From Mameliella sp. MMSF_3455 (GTDB lineage: Bacteria; Pseudomonadota; Alphaproteobacteria; Rhodobacterales; Rhodobacteraceae), in the NCBI RefSeq assembly GCF_030733205.1, contig NZ_JASHJL010000004.1:62001-126000 (forward strand): a stretch of DNA of 64,000 nucleotides, given 5' to 3'. The notes beneath the pieces are model-generated. The model worked only from the letters and a program-made list of their open reading frames with translations. It searched no databases and was not told the origin of the DNA. A program made the position numbers and the translations under genes. Within the stretch, counting starts at the first letter, position 1. Each line of letters starts with the position of its first letter. Shown here one piece after another: positions 28,398 to 36,961 of this stretch.

Positions 28398-29413
28398 GCC
28401 GCCTGCGTCGCCTTGGCCAGCGCCTGCACCTTGCCGAGCGCTGCACCGCTGTCGATGCTTTCCCGGGCCAGTGCCGCACCGTCGCGCAGGTCCGCCGCCT
28501 TGCCCGCGATGGTCAGCGCCGCGGCGGCGTTCAGCAGAACCGCATCACGATAGGCCGACTGGGCGCCATCGAGCAGCGCGCGGAAGGCGCGCCCGTTCTC
28601 CTCTGGCGTGCCGCCGACGATCTCTTCGAAGGGATGCACGGGCAGGCCCGCGTCCTCGGGGTGCAGTTCGGCCTCTCGGATGCTGCCGTCCTCTTCCAGC
28701 GCGGCGATCCAGCTGACTCCGGTGATGGTCAGTTCATCCGTGCCGTCCGAACCATGCACCAGCCAGGCGCGTTCGCTGCCCAACTGGCCCAGGGTCTCGG
28801 CCATTGGGCGGATCAGCGTGCGGCTGAAGGCCCCGGTCAACTGACGTTTGACGCCTGCCGGATTGGTCAGCGGCCCGAGGATGTTGAAGATCGTGCGCGT
28901 GCCCAGCTCTGCCCGGACAGGGCCGACATGGGCCATGGCCGGATGGTGCATGGGCGCCATCATGAAACAGATCCCGACGTCGGCCAGCGCCTTCTCGACC
29001 CTGTCGGCGGGGATCATGACCTCGATCCCCATCTGTCCCAGCGCATCCGCCGCGCCGGACTTGGACGAGAGGTTGCGATTGCCGTGCTTGGCCACCGGCA
29101 CACCGGCGCCCGCGACGACAAAGGCGGTGGCGGTCGAGATGTTCAGCGTGCCCTTGCCGTCACCGCCGGTTCCGACGATGTCCATCGCGCCCGCGGGGGC
29201 GGCAACCTTGTTGCATTTGGCGCGCATGACCGCGGCGGCGGCGGCATATTCGTCCACCGTTTCGCCGCGGGTGCGCAGGGCCATCAATAGCCCGCCGATC
29301 TGGGCCGGGGTCGCCTCACCGTCGAACAGGATCTGAAAGGCGGTCTCGGCTTCGGCCCGGGTCAGGGGGCGATCGGCGCTGGTGCCGATGAGGGGGCGAA
29401 GATCGTCGCTCAT
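28394..29413 (-). CDS. trpD: Anthranilate phosphoribosyltransferase TrpD
   Basis: 339-residue enzyme joining anthranilate to PRPP. The PRPP loop is [20 protein letters not shown], the anthranilate site includes [21 protein letters not shown] and [17 protein letters not shown], and [11 protein letters not shown] follows. Not fused to TrpG. The ATG overlaps the trpG stop by four bases; its stop overlaps the ung ATG by four. Confidence 0.97.
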   Translation of the reverse strand: MSDDLRPLIGTSADRPLTRAEAETAFQILFDGEATPAQIGGLLMALRTRGETVDEYAAAAAVMRAKCNKVAAPAGAMDIVGTGGDGKGTLNISTATAFVVAGAGVPVAKHGNRNLSSKSGAADALGQMGIEVMIPADRVEKALADVGICFMMAPMHHPAMAHVGPVRAELGTRTIFNILGPLTNPAGVKRQLTGAFSRTLIRPMAETLGQLGSERAWLVHGSDGTDELTITGVSWIAALEEDGSIREAELHPEDAGLPVHPFEEIVGGTPEENGRAFRALLDGAQSAYRDAVLLNAAAALTIAGKAADLRDGAALARESIDSGAALGKVQALAKATQAA

Positions 29414-29991
29414 GCCGGCACCTTCATCGCGTCGAGGAAGTTCTGCAACATGGCATGGCCATGTTCCGAGGCGATGGATTCGGGGTGGAACTGCACGCCG
29501 TGGATGGGCAACTCGCGGTGCATCAGGCCCATGATTGTCCCGTCCGCCAGCTCTGCCGTCACCTTGAGGCTGTCGGGCAGGTCGGACCTCCGCACCACGA
29601 GGCTGTGATATCGGGTGGCTTTCAACGGTGAGGGCAGGCCGGCAAACACGCTTTCGCTCTGGTGATGGATCTCTCCCATCTTGCCGTGCACGATCTCGTC
29701 ATGGCGCACAACAGTGCCGCCAAAGGCCTGGCCGATGGTCTGGTGCCCAAGGCAGACGCCCAGCAGGGGCATGCGCACCTCGGCGGCGGCCGCGGTCAGG
29801 GCAAGGCAGATGCCCGCCTGGTCCGGGTCACAGGGGCCCGGGGACAGCACGATGCCCTCGGGCTTCAGTTCCATGGCCTCCTGCACGTTCAGGGCGTCAT
29901 TGCGCCAGACCTGTACCTCTGCGCCCAACTCGCCCAGGAAATGGACGAGATTGTAGGTGAAACTGTCGTAGTTATCGATCAGGAGCAGCAT
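29410..29991 (-). CDS. trpG: Anthranilate synthase glutamine amidotransferase subunit TrpG
   Basis: 193-residue class I glutamine amidotransferase supplying ammonia to TrpE. Catalytic triad: C80 in [10 protein letters not shown]169 and E171 in VQFHPES. Start ATG at 29991 ([11 protein letters not shown]); the long open frame upstream on this strand is a shadow of the divergent polysaccharide-deacetylase-like gene. AGGAGC-type spacing is not obvious upstream. trpE is not adjacent here, unlike many trpE-trpG arrangements. First gene of the coupled trp-ung-moa-moe run. Confidence 0.96.
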   Translation of the reverse strand: MLLLIDNYDSFTYNLVHFLGELGAEVQVWRNDALNVQEAMELKPEGIVLSPGPCDPDQAGICLALTAAAAEVRMPLLGVCLGHQTIGQAFGGTVVRHDEIVHGKMGEIHHQSESVFAGLPSPLKATRYHSLVVRRSDLPDSLKVTAELADGTIMGLMHRELPIHGVQFHPESIASEHGHAMLQNFLDAMKVPA

Positions 29992-30178
29992 GGCGCGGGT
30001 CGCCTTTGGACTAACGTTTACAGGTCTATAGAGCGGGGACGTGATCGGGGGCTGGCGGCCCGGGGCCACGTCGCGGTATACATGCGCAGGCCCTCCCGGT
30101 GGCGTCAAGCCCGCCAGGGGGACCGGACTGCAGGACAAAGGCGCCGGGACAGGCGCGCAAGGGGTCGGAGAGAGCAGC

Positions 30179-31846
30179 ATGGCACGGGGATTTCTGTCTG
30201 GGGCGATCTGGGGCGCGGTGTTTTCGGGGGCCGGGCTGGCGGCGGTATCGCTGAACACGCCATTGCCCGAAAATCCGTCCATCGTGCCGCCGCCGGGTGG
30301 GGCGATGGACAGCAGCCTGCTGGACAAGGCCCCCGATGTGGAACCGGACGCGGAGCCGGACGACGAACCTGTGGCCCAGCCCGACCCTGTTGACCCGGCC
30401 CCTGCTGACCCGGTTCTCGATGCCTCGAAGCCGCGCGTGGTCGAGACGCCCGAGGCCGGCGACGTGGCAGATCCGAAACCGGACCTCTCCGAGCCGGGGC
30501 GCCGCCCGGTGCCCGAAAGCGGTGTCGACCGGCCCGCCGCGCCGGGTGGGGCGCCCGCCGCACCCTCGGGGCCCGTGGCGGTCGGGGCGGATACAGCGCC
30601 GCCCGCGGCCCCGCGTGTCGGGGGCGCGCCGGATGCGCCTGAGGGTGCAAGCCCCGCGCCGGACGGTGCGGCGCCGGTTTCCGTCGGGCGTGATGCACCT
30701 GTCAAACCCGGGGCAAAAAGCTCGGCCCCCGGCGCACCCCGTCCCGAAGCGCAGCCGATCATCATCACCGGACCGGCCCAGCCGCCGGCCCCGGCGGTGC
30801 CCGACGGCGACAGCGCGCTGGTCACCGAACGGGCGGACGGACCCGGTGCTGTCGATCCCGCGCCGGTTGACCCGGCCACCGTCGATCCCGCGTCCGAGGC
30901 GCCTGAACCCGGCTCATCTCCGGACCCTGATGTGCCCGCATCGGATCCCGATGCCTCCCGTGCAGCGGCCCCCGTTCCCGATCCGGCGCCGGAACCCGTG
31001 CTGGAGGCGACGGAACCGGCGCCCGCCCCCGGGGGGCCGGCCATCGGCACACCCGCGCGCTCGCTCGTGGATCGCGCGACGCCAACTGCGCCAGACCTCA
31101 AACCAGAGCCGGAAGACACCGGGCCGGCCGCGACATCCTCTGCATTGGCAGCGCTGCCGGACGACAGCCCGCTGGTGCGTTTCGCCGCGCCGGTCGAGGT
31201 GGACGGAGATGTGCCGCGTATGGCCATCGTGCTGATCGACGACGGCAGCGGCCCGCTTGGCCCCTCCGGGCTGGAGGCCTTTCCCTTCCCGGTGAGCTTC
31301 GCGATTTCTCCGAACCATCCAGACGCCGCCGCCGCCGCCCGGGGCTATCGCGACCTTGGGTTCGAGGTGCTGGTGCTGGGCGACATGCCCGATGGCGCGC
31401 AGGCCGCCGATGTCGAAGTCGCGATGGAGGGGTTGATGGGCGCGGTGCCCGACGTGGTGGCCGTGCTAGAGGACCCGGATGGCAGCCTGCAGGAAACCCG
31501 GGATGTGTCGAGCCAGGTCGCGGCCTTTCTTGCCGACAGCGGACACGGTTTGATCTCGCAGCCCAAGGGGCTGAACACGGCTCAGAAACTGGCGCTGAAG
31601 GACGGCGTGCCCTCGGTCACGTTGTTCCGCGATTTCGACGGCGAAGGGCAGGACGCGACGATGATCCGCCGCACCCTGGACCAGGCCGCCTTTCGCGCCC
31701 GGCAGGAGGGCGGGGTGGTCATGATGGGGCGGCTGCGCGCCGACACGATCTCTGCGCTGGTGCTCTGGGGGCTGCAGGATCGCAGTGGCAGTATCGCTCT
31801 GGTTCCGACCTCACTGGTCCTGGCCGAGTCTTTGGCGACGGACTAG
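30179..31846 (+). CDS. Divergent polysaccharide deacetylase (YibQ-like) with long Pro-rich linker
   Basis: 555-residue exported or membrane-anchored protein. Residues 5-27 are a hydrophobic signal or anchor ([20 protein letters not shown]). About 300 residues of Pro/Ala/Asp/Glu-rich, low-complexity linker follow (roughly 35-335). The last 210 residues form a divergent polysaccharide deacetylase (DUF610/YibQ) domain: [44 protein letters not shown]. YibQ proteins lie in envelope-related loci with murein hydrolase activators; the substrate is unknown. GGAGAG precedes the ATG. The linker could span the periplasm. It is convergent with the DUF1638 gene. Confidence 0.85.
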   Translation: MARGFLSGAIWGAVFSGAGLAAVSLNTPLPENPSIVPPPGGAMDSSLLDKAPDVEPDAEPDDEPVAQPDPVDPAPADPVLDASKPRVVETPEAGDVADPKPDLSEPGRRPVPESGVDRPAAPGGAPAAPSGPVAVGADTAPPAAPRVGGAPDAPEGASPAPDGAAPVSVGRDAPVKPGAKSSAPGAPRPEAQPIIITGPAQPPAPAVPDGDSALVTERADGPGAVDPAPVDPATVDPASEAPEPGSSPDPDVPASDPDASRAAAPVPDPAPEPVLEATEPAPAPGGPAIGTPARSLVDRATPTAPDLKPEPEDTGPAATSSALAALPDDSPLVRFAAPVEVDGDVPRMAIVLIDDGSGPLGPSGLEAFPFPVSFAISPNHPDAAAAARGYRDLGFEVLVLGDMPDGAQAADVEVAMEGLMGAVPDVVAVLEDPDGSLQETRDVSSQVAAFLADSGHGLISQPKGLNTAQKLALKDGVPSVTLFRDFDGEGQDATMIRRTLDQAAFRARQEGGVVMMGRLRADTISALVLWGLQDRSGSIALVPTSLVLAESLATD

Positions 31847-31849
31847 GCG

Positions 31850-32515
31850 TCAGGCTGTGGCCGGTGCGCCGGCCCAGCCCTCCAGAACCCGCGCCAGATC
31901 GCCGTAGCCGGTAAAGCGACGCTCAAAGGCAAGACCCATGCGGGAGGCGCAGGCCTCTGCCCGGGCGGTCAGCTCGGCATCCTCGGTCTGGGCGAGATAG
32001 ACCAGCCGATCGTAATTGCCGAAATACATCTCGCGCAGCTGCGGGTGACGGTCGAGGCCGAGGGGCTTCCAGACGAAGGCGTCGAACTGGCGGCAGAGGA
32101 AATCGGTGAGGTAGAAGGCCGTGACCTCGTCGCGGGCCTCGAATGTGGCAAGCCCGTCGAAGAAGGCATAGCAATGCGGGCCGGGCACCATCTCGATCCC
32201 CATCTCGTCGCAGGCGGCCTGCAACAGCCCGCCAGTGCCACAGTCGGCGTAGACCACGCAGATCCGCGCATAGTTGGGGCGGTGCTTTTCTACGGCCGCG
32301 CGCACGGCATCGGTGATCTTTTCCGGGTGGTTGTGCAGGATCGCCGGCAGGCAGGCCAGATCCATCTGCCCCCAGCCATTGAGCCGGATCAGCGCCAGGA
32401 TCTCTCGGGCGAGCGCGCCGCAGGCCAGCAGCAATATACGGCCCTCACCTTCAGGGCGCAGGCCGTTTTCTGTCAGCGCACGGTCGGAAAGCGCGTCAGG
32501 TGCGGCTGTCGTCAT
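31850..32515 (-). CDS. DUF1638 family protein
   Basis: 221-residue soluble protein of the DUF1638 family (LLLACGALAREILALIRLNG; HNHPEKITDAVRAAVEK; VYADCGTGGLL; PGPHCYAFFDG). It has conserved Cys residues (ACGAL, ADCGTGG, GPHCYAFF) and a His that could bind a metal or cofactor. DUF1638 genes are often found beside corrinoid proteins and methyltransferases, and here a corrinoid gene lies 870 bases upstream on the same strand; the biochemical role is unknown. Start is uncertain: ATG at 32515 or at 32524, both inside the end of the preceding small gene. Confidence 0.85.
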   Translation of the reverse strand: MTTAAPDALSDRALTENGLRPEGEGRILLLACGALAREILALIRLNGWGQMDLACLPAILHNHPEKITDAVRAAVEKHRPNYARICVVYADCGTGGLLQAACDEMGIEMVPGPHCYAFFDGLATFEARDEVTAFYLTDFLCRQFDAFVWKPLGLDRHPQLREMYFGNYDRLVYLAQTEDAELTARAEACASRMGLAFERRFTGYGDLARVLEGWAGAPATA

Positions 32516-32669
32516 AGGGAACATGGGCAAGCGCCCAGCGGGCCAGCAGTGCGATCGCCAAGAGCACCGGCACCACCGTAAGAACCCCGAAGGAAGACAC
32601 CGCCCAGACGGTCAGGCCGGCGGCCATGATCACGGCGCATACAAGCAGGGCAAAGGATGTGACGGGCAT
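32496..32669 (-). CDS. Small two-helix membrane protein upstream of DUF1638
   Basis: 57-residue protein made of two hydrophobic segments (SFALLVCAVIMAAGLTVWAV and LTVVPVLLAIALLARWALA) with a short polar tail. The start at 32669 has an excellent AAGGAG site eight bases away, which makes it a real gene rather than a chance frame. It overlaps the start of the DUF1638 gene by about 20 bases, suggesting translational coupling. No family recognised. Confidence 0.65.
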   Translation of the reverse strand: MPVTSFALLVCAVIMAAGLTVWAVSSFGVLTVVPVLLAIALLARWALAHVPYDDSRT

Positions 32670-32761
32670 TGGGGTCTCCTTCCTACTGTTTAATATGGGC
32701 CAAAGGTTGCAAAAGAAAAACCCCATTCGCGCACTTGCGGCATCAATACGCGCCGGGCTGC

Positions 32762-33079
32762 CTACTGCGACAGCTTGACCGCGGTGCCGTAGGCGACGAT
32801 CTCGGAGGCCCCGCGCGTGATGGCAGAGGTCTGCATCCGCATCGCGACGATGGCATCGGCGCCAAGTGCCTCGGCCTCGGCGGCCATGCGATCCAGCGCC
32901 TGTTCCCGGGCGCCGACCATCAGCGAGGAATAGCCCGTCAGCTCTCCGCCGACGAGCATCTTGAGCGCGGCGACAATGTCCGTTCCCAGATGCTTGGCCC
33001 GCACGGTAGCGTCGCGCACGAGACCAAGCGAGGCGATGATTTCGCGCCCGGCAACTTGTTCCGAGGTGACGATCAGCAT
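32762..33079 (-). CDS. YbjQ/UPF0145 family protein
   Basis: 105-residue YbjQ-family protein: MLIVTSEQVAGREI at the N-terminus, then LGLVRDATVRAKHLGTDI, and AEAEALGADAIVAMRMQTS with AYGTAVKL at the end, the standard pattern. These proteins form pentameric or decameric rings; a heavy-metal-binding role has been suggested but not proven. The ATG shares one base with the stop of the 71-residue membrane protein gene, so the two are coupled. Confidence 0.9.
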   Translation of the reverse strand: MLIVTSEQVAGREIIASLGLVRDATVRAKHLGTDIVAALKMLVGGELTGYSSLMVGAREQALDRMAAEAEALGADAIVAMRMQTSAITRGASEIVAYGTAVKLSQ

Positions 33080-33294
33080 CAGTGTTTCATCCCGTCGTAA
33101 TGGTCGTCTTCGGCATTGCCGACCCGCTCGGCGATTACCCTGTAGAGAATATAGCCCACCAGTGCCGCGGGCAGCAGGGCCAGCCATGCGAAGGGCACAC
33201 TGAGCGAGGCGAGGAGCAACATCCCGAGCCAGAAAATCACGGCGCTGCCGGCCAGGACGCAGACGATGATCAGTACCAGTCTGTCGAGTTTCAT
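33079..33294 (-). CDS. Small two-helix membrane protein upstream of YbjQ
   Basis: 71-residue protein with two membrane segments (LVLIIVCVLAGSAVIFWLGM and LSVPFAWLALLPAALVGYIL) and a charged C-terminus (DDHYDGMKH). The ATG at 33294 follows AGAGGGGG. Its stop overlaps the YbjQ start by one base (TGATG). No family recognised; it could tether the YbjQ ring to the membrane, but that is inference. Confidence 0.7.
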   Translation of the reverse strand: MKLDRLVLIIVCVLAGSAVIFWLGMLLLASLSVPFAWLALLPAALVGYILYRVIAERVGNAEDDHYDGMKH

Positions 33295-33342
33295 GGCAGC
33301 CCCCTCTGCATCCACCCTGACCGCCGGGCGCGCAAAAGAAAA

Positions 33343-33366
33343 GAGGCGGGACCGAAGCCCCGCCTC
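33343..33366 (-). terminator. Terminator of the corrinoid protein gene
   Basis: Stem GAGGCGGG / CCCGCCTC (8 bp), 8-base loop. On the minus strand it is followed by TTCTTTTG. It lies 18 bases past the corrinoid gene stop and separates that gene from the small membrane protein/YbjQ genes. Confidence 0.75.
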
Positions 33367-33383
33367 GTTGACCGGCAGCCAGG

Positions 33384-34088
33384 TCAGCCGGCCGCCATCT
33401 GGTTGTGCTTGCGCGAGATGAATTCCTTGGCGGTTTCCACCGCCACGGCGGCGTCTCGGCAATAGGCGTCGGCGCCGATGGCCTTGCCGAATTCCTCGTT
33501 CAGGGGGGCGCCGCCGACCAGCACCACATAGTCGTCGCGGATGCCCTGTTCGACCATCGCGTCGATCACCACCTTCATGTAGGGCATGGTGGTGGTCAGC
33601 AGGGCGGACATGCCCAGGATGTCGGCCTCTTCCTTCTGGATCGCCTCGATGTAGTTCTCGACCGGGTTATTGATCCCCAGGTCGACCACCTCGAAACCGG
33701 CGCCTTCCATCATCATGGACACCAGGTTCTTGCCGATGTCGTGGATATCGCCCTTGACGGTGCCGATCACCATCTTGCCCTGCTTGGGCGCACCGGTTTC
33801 GGCCAGCAGCGGTTTCAGGATGGCCATGCCACCCTTCATCGCGTTGGCCGCCAGCAGCACCTCGGGGACGAACAGGATGCCGTCGCGGAAGTCGTGGCCG
33901 ACGATGGTCATGCCCCCCACCAGCGCCTCGGTCAGGATCTTGTACGGAGCCCAGCCGCGCTCGAGCAGGATGTTCACGCCTTCCTCGATCTCTTCCTTGA
34001 GACCGTCGTAAAGGTCGTCGAACATCTGCTGGACGAGTTCCTCGTCGTCGAGTTCGGAGAGGATGATGTCGTCTTCTTCATCGGACAT
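33384..34088 (-). CDS. Corrinoid (B12-binding) methyl-carrier protein
   Basis: 234-residue B12-dependent methyl carrier (MtbC/MttC or MetH cobalamin-module type). Residues 15-100 form the four-helix cap domain (VLLAANAMKGGMAILKPLL); 104-225 form the Rossmann B12 domain with DxHxxG at 114-119 (GDIHDIGK, H116 being the lower axial cobalt ligand), the SALLTTTM segment and the GG of LVGGAPLN. An acidic N-terminus (1-35) precedes. AAGGGA is before the ATG at 34088. With the homocysteine methyltransferase 2.9 kb away it is a good candidate for the cobalamin part of a split methionine synthase; use by the MttB homologue is an alternative. Confidence 0.92.
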   Translation of the reverse strand: MSDEEDDIILSELDDEELVQQMFDDLYDGLKEEIEEGVNILLERGWAPYKILTEALVGGMTIVGHDFRDGILFVPEVLLAANAMKGGMAILKPLLAETGAPKQGKMVIGTVKGDIHDIGKNLVSMMMEGAGFEVVDLGINNPVENYIEAIQKEEADILGMSALLTTTMPYMKVVIDAMVEQGIRDDYVVLVGGAPLNEEFGKAIGADAYCRDAAVAVETAKEFISRKHNQMAAG

Positions 34089-34261
34089 GGCGCGGTTCCC
34101 TTGGCTTGGCATGGCATCGCATGCCGTCGTTTAAACGACTATTCGTCGTTTTCTGCGGATTTCAATTGGCGGATTGCGACATTGGGTAAAGCTGGACCGA
34201 CCTGCGACACCCAAGTGCCGCAAATCTTGCCAGTGTTCCCGTTGTGTTCTATGTGTTCGGC

Positions 34262-35347
34262 ATGAAACCTCCATCCCGTCCCGTTGATCCCGACCGCGCT
34301 CGTGGCCGCGCCGCGACGAGTCGCGACTGTGGCCGCTACGAACGGCTGCGGCGCGAGGACGTGCATGATGGATGGGACCTGCCGGAAGAGGGCGGAGTGT
34401 ACCGGACCGAGGTCAGCGAGGAAGTGCCGCGCAAGGTCATTACCTATGTCCGTTCGCCGGACCTGCCGTTCGACAGATCGCTGAACCCGTACCGGGGCTG
34501 CGAACATGGCTGCATCTATTGTTTCGCGCGGCCCACCCATGCCTGGCTGGGGCTTTCGCCGGGTCTGGATTTCGAAACGCGACTGGTGGCACGGCCGACC
34601 GCGCCCGAGGTGCTGGACCGCGAATTGCGGAACAGGCGCTACGAGGTGGCGCCGCTGGCCATCGGCACCAATACCGACCCCTACCAGCCGGTCGAGCGAG
34701 ACCGGGGCATCATGCGCGCCTGCCTGGAGGTGCTGCGCGATTTCCGGCACCCCGTGGCCATCGTGACCAAGGGCGCGCTGATCGAGCGGGACATCGACAT
34801 CCTGTCGGACATGGCCGCACAGGGACTGGCGCGCGTGGGCATATCCGTGACCACGCTGGACCCGGTCCTGTCGCGAAGGATGGAGCCGCGCGCACCTGGA
34901 GCGCAGCGGCGGTTGCAGGTCATCCGGCGGCTGACAGAGGCGGGTATCCCGGTGCGAATCATGGCCTCTCCGATGATCCCGGCGCTGACCGATCCCGAAC
35001 TCGAGGTGATCCTGAAGGCGGGCGCCGAGGCGGGGGCGGATGCGGCTAGCTGGATCATGCTGCGCCTGCCGCTGGAGGTTGCCGATCTCTGGCAGGATTG
35101 GCTGCACCAACACTATCCCGACCGCGCCGCGCGCATCATGGGCCATCTGCGCGACATGCACGGCGGCGAGGTCTATTCGGTGAAATGGTTTTCCCGCATG
35201 CGCGGAGAAGGGCCCTATGCCGACCTGCTCGCAGCGCGTTTCCGGCGCGCGGCGCGTGCCCTTGGGCTGGACCGTGACCAACCCGCGCTGCGCTGCGATC
35301 TCTTTGAGCCGCCGGTTCGGAAGGGCGATCAACTGAGCCTGTTCTAG
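34262..35347 (+). CDS. PA0069-family radical SAM protein (SplB-like)
   Basis: 361-residue radical SAM protein related to spore photoproduct lyase but not itself that enzyme. The cluster motif is YRGCEHGCIYCFARPTH (C-x3-C-x2-C). SLNPYRGCEHGC, GTNTDPYQPVER and EVYSVKWFSRMRGEGP are typical of the PA0069 group, whose function is unknown. Start ATG at 34262 (MKPPSRPVDPD); a GTG six codons earlier is possible. It is divergent from the corrinoid gene across 173 bases and converges with the DUF4242 gene with a four-base overlap. Confidence 0.88.
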   Translation: MKPPSRPVDPDRARGRAATSRDCGRYERLRREDVHDGWDLPEEGGVYRTEVSEEVPRKVITYVRSPDLPFDRSLNPYRGCEHGCIYCFARPTHAWLGLSPGLDFETRLVARPTAPEVLDRELRNRRYEVAPLAIGTNTDPYQPVERDRGIMRACLEVLRDFRHPVAIVTKGALIERDIDILSDMAAQGLARVGISVTTLDPVLSRRMEPRAPGAQRRLQVIRRLTEAGIPVRIMASPMIPALTDPELEVILKAGAEAGADAASWIMLRLPLEVADLWQDWLHQHYPDRAARIMGHLRDMHGGEVYSVKWFSRMRGEGPYADLLAARFRRAARALGLDRDQPALRCDLFEPPVRKGDQLSLF

Positions 35348-35616
35348 CCGGCGGTTGTCGGGTCGATGCGGGTCTTGATCTCGGTAATCGTATCCGCCGG
35401 GAACCCGCTCAACTGTGCGTGTTCGCGGATCGCATCCTCGTCCTCGGCCAGGTAGATGCAGAAGGTCTTGTCGCCGGCGACGTAGGAGTGGTTCCACTGC
35501 ACCCGCGGTGCCAGTTTCGCCAGGGCCGTATTGGATGCGCTGGCCGCGCCGCAAAGCTCGTCCTGCGACATGGACCCGGCGCCGGGAATATTGCGTTCGA
35601 TCACGTAGGTCTTCAT
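35344..35616 (-). CDS. DUF4242 family small protein
   Basis: 90-residue protein of the DUF4242 (SCO4226-like, ferredoxin-fold) family: MKTYVIERNIPGAG, WNHSYVAGDKTFCIYLAEDE and REHAQLSGFPADTITEI. A Streptomyces relative binds nickel; metal binding here is unproven. AGGGAGG precedes the ATG at 35616. It is divergent from a LysR-type regulator (115 bases between the starts), which makes it that regulator's most likely target. Confidence 0.85.
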   Translation of the reverse strand: MKTYVIERNIPGAGSMSQDELCGAASASNTALAKLAPRVQWNHSYVAGDKTFCIYLAEDEDAIREHAQLSGFPADTITEIKTRIDPTTAG

Positions 35617-35731
35617 CTGGGCCTCCCTGGTGGACAAGCGTTTGTTGTCTCATCCCCAGTAGAGCGCAGTTCTGTCCCGCGATCATTTGAGTTATTCTAT
35701 CCGTCGGGTGACAGAATGTTGTCGAGGGAGC

Positions 35732-36667
35732 ATGCCGCTTTCGCATCTGAATGCGTGGAGGGCGGTGGATGCCGTTCTGAACGAAGGCACCGTGGCGCGC
35801 GCGGCCGGAGAACTGGGCGTGACGCAGGCCGCGGTCAGCGCACAGATACGCCGGTTGGAAGAACGGTTGGGCCGGACACTCTTCCGGCGCACCCCGGGCG
35901 GGCTCATACCGGTCGAGGACCTCTCCGGTCTGGCTCATGCACTGCGCAGCGGGTTTGTGGGCATTGCCTCGGTTCAGGATGCCCTGTGCTCCGGGCAGGT
36001 CGAGCGGCGGGTGGCGTTGACGGTCACCCAGACCTTCGCGGAAAGCTGGCTGCCGCATCACCTGCCGGATCTCTTTGCCAAGGTCGGTGCCGTGGACCTG
36101 CGCATTGACACCAGCTGGGATGTTGTCGACCTCGCCAGTTCCGATGTGCATTTCGCCATCCGTTTCATGCCGCCGCCCGGTCCGGGCTACGGCGCGATCG
36201 ACCTGTTGCCCAGCGGCGTGGTGCCGGTCTGCACGCCCGATTTCGCCCGCCGCTACGGATTGGCCCCCGGCCAGACGGAGCTGGGAGGCGTGCCCATCGC
36301 CCATATCGATGTCCCGACCTCGGACGCCGCCTGGCTGGATTGGCAAGGCTGGAGCCATGCCACCGGCATCGACATCTCCAGCGCCAGCGGTGGGCCGCAG
36401 TTCGCGTTGCAGGGCAGCGGAGCGAGGATTGCCCGGGCGGGCATCGGCCTTGTGCTGGGGGGGCTGTCGGACGTCGTGCATTCGGTGGACAGAGGTGCGC
36501 TTGTCATGCCCTTCGGGGCAGGCTCTGTCGTGCCGGCAAAGTACTGGCACCGGCTGTTGTGGTACGAAAAGAGACCGCTCGGACCGTTTCAGCGCAGGTT
36601 TCGCGACTGGATCGCCGCCCGTGCGGCGGATGACCGTGACCGGATGCGCGTTCTGTTCGGAGTCTGA
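35732..36667 (+). CDS. LysR-type transcriptional regulator (GcvA-like)
   Basis: 311-residue LysR-family activator or repressor. The N-terminal winged helix (1-62) reads MPLSHLNAWRAVDAVLNEGT then VTQAAVSAQIRRLEERLG; the C-terminal periplasmic-binding-protein fold (about 90-300) binds the inducer. The arrangement and the DVVDLASSDVHFAIRFM segment recall the GcvA group that often controls amino-acid or small-molecule genes. Start ATG at 35732 follows GAGGGAG. Likely regulates the divergent DUF4242 gene and itself. Confidence 0.9.
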   Translation: MPLSHLNAWRAVDAVLNEGTVARAAGELGVTQAAVSAQIRRLEERLGRTLFRRTPGGLIPVEDLSGLAHALRSGFVGIASVQDALCSGQVERRVALTVTQTFAESWLPHHLPDLFAKVGAVDLRIDTSWDVVDLASSDVHFAIRFMPPPGPGYGAIDLLPSGVVPVCTPDFARRYGLAPGQTELGGVPIAHIDVPTSDAAWLDWQGWSHATGIDISSASGGPQFALQGSGARIARAGIGLVLGGLSDVVHSVDRGALVMPFGAGSVVPAKYWHRLLWYEKRPLGPFQRRFRDWIAARAADDRDRMRVLFGV

Positions 36668-36961
36668 CCGCGACGTGGCCGACCCTGCAGTTACGTCCGC
36701 GGTCACCCCCAGCGTCACGCAGGCCCTCTGCGTCCATCGCGACACGTCATGCACCGCGCAGGGCTGCCCTTGTCGCTTGTCCGCCATTGACCCGAATACG
36801 CCTTTCAAGATCGCCTGGAACATCCGCGATCCATCTTTGATCCGCAATAATTCTCCCTTTCCTGCCAACGGTTTCCACCCTGTGGCGTCAGAAGGAAAAG
36901 GGAGTTTGACCCGGCTTTTATGCGTGGCGCCGTGGCGGATGTGAAATCCGCCACCGCCCGG
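36668..36961. other. Spacer between lysR and the homocysteine methyltransferase gene
   Basis: 294 bases between convergent genes with no convincing open frame. It holds a perfect 9-bp hairpin (GTGGCGGAT at 36932-36940 / ATCCGCCAC at 36946-36954) just past the methyltransferase stop, possibly its terminator although no T tract follows. Nothing else recognised. Confidence 0.5.

Noticed and set aside
34139-36868. Very long minus-strand open frame (about 909 codons)
   Set aside because: It runs opposite to the PA0069 radical SAM gene and the LysR gene and antisense to their codon structure; composition is Arg/His/Gln-rich shadow sequence with no family motif.
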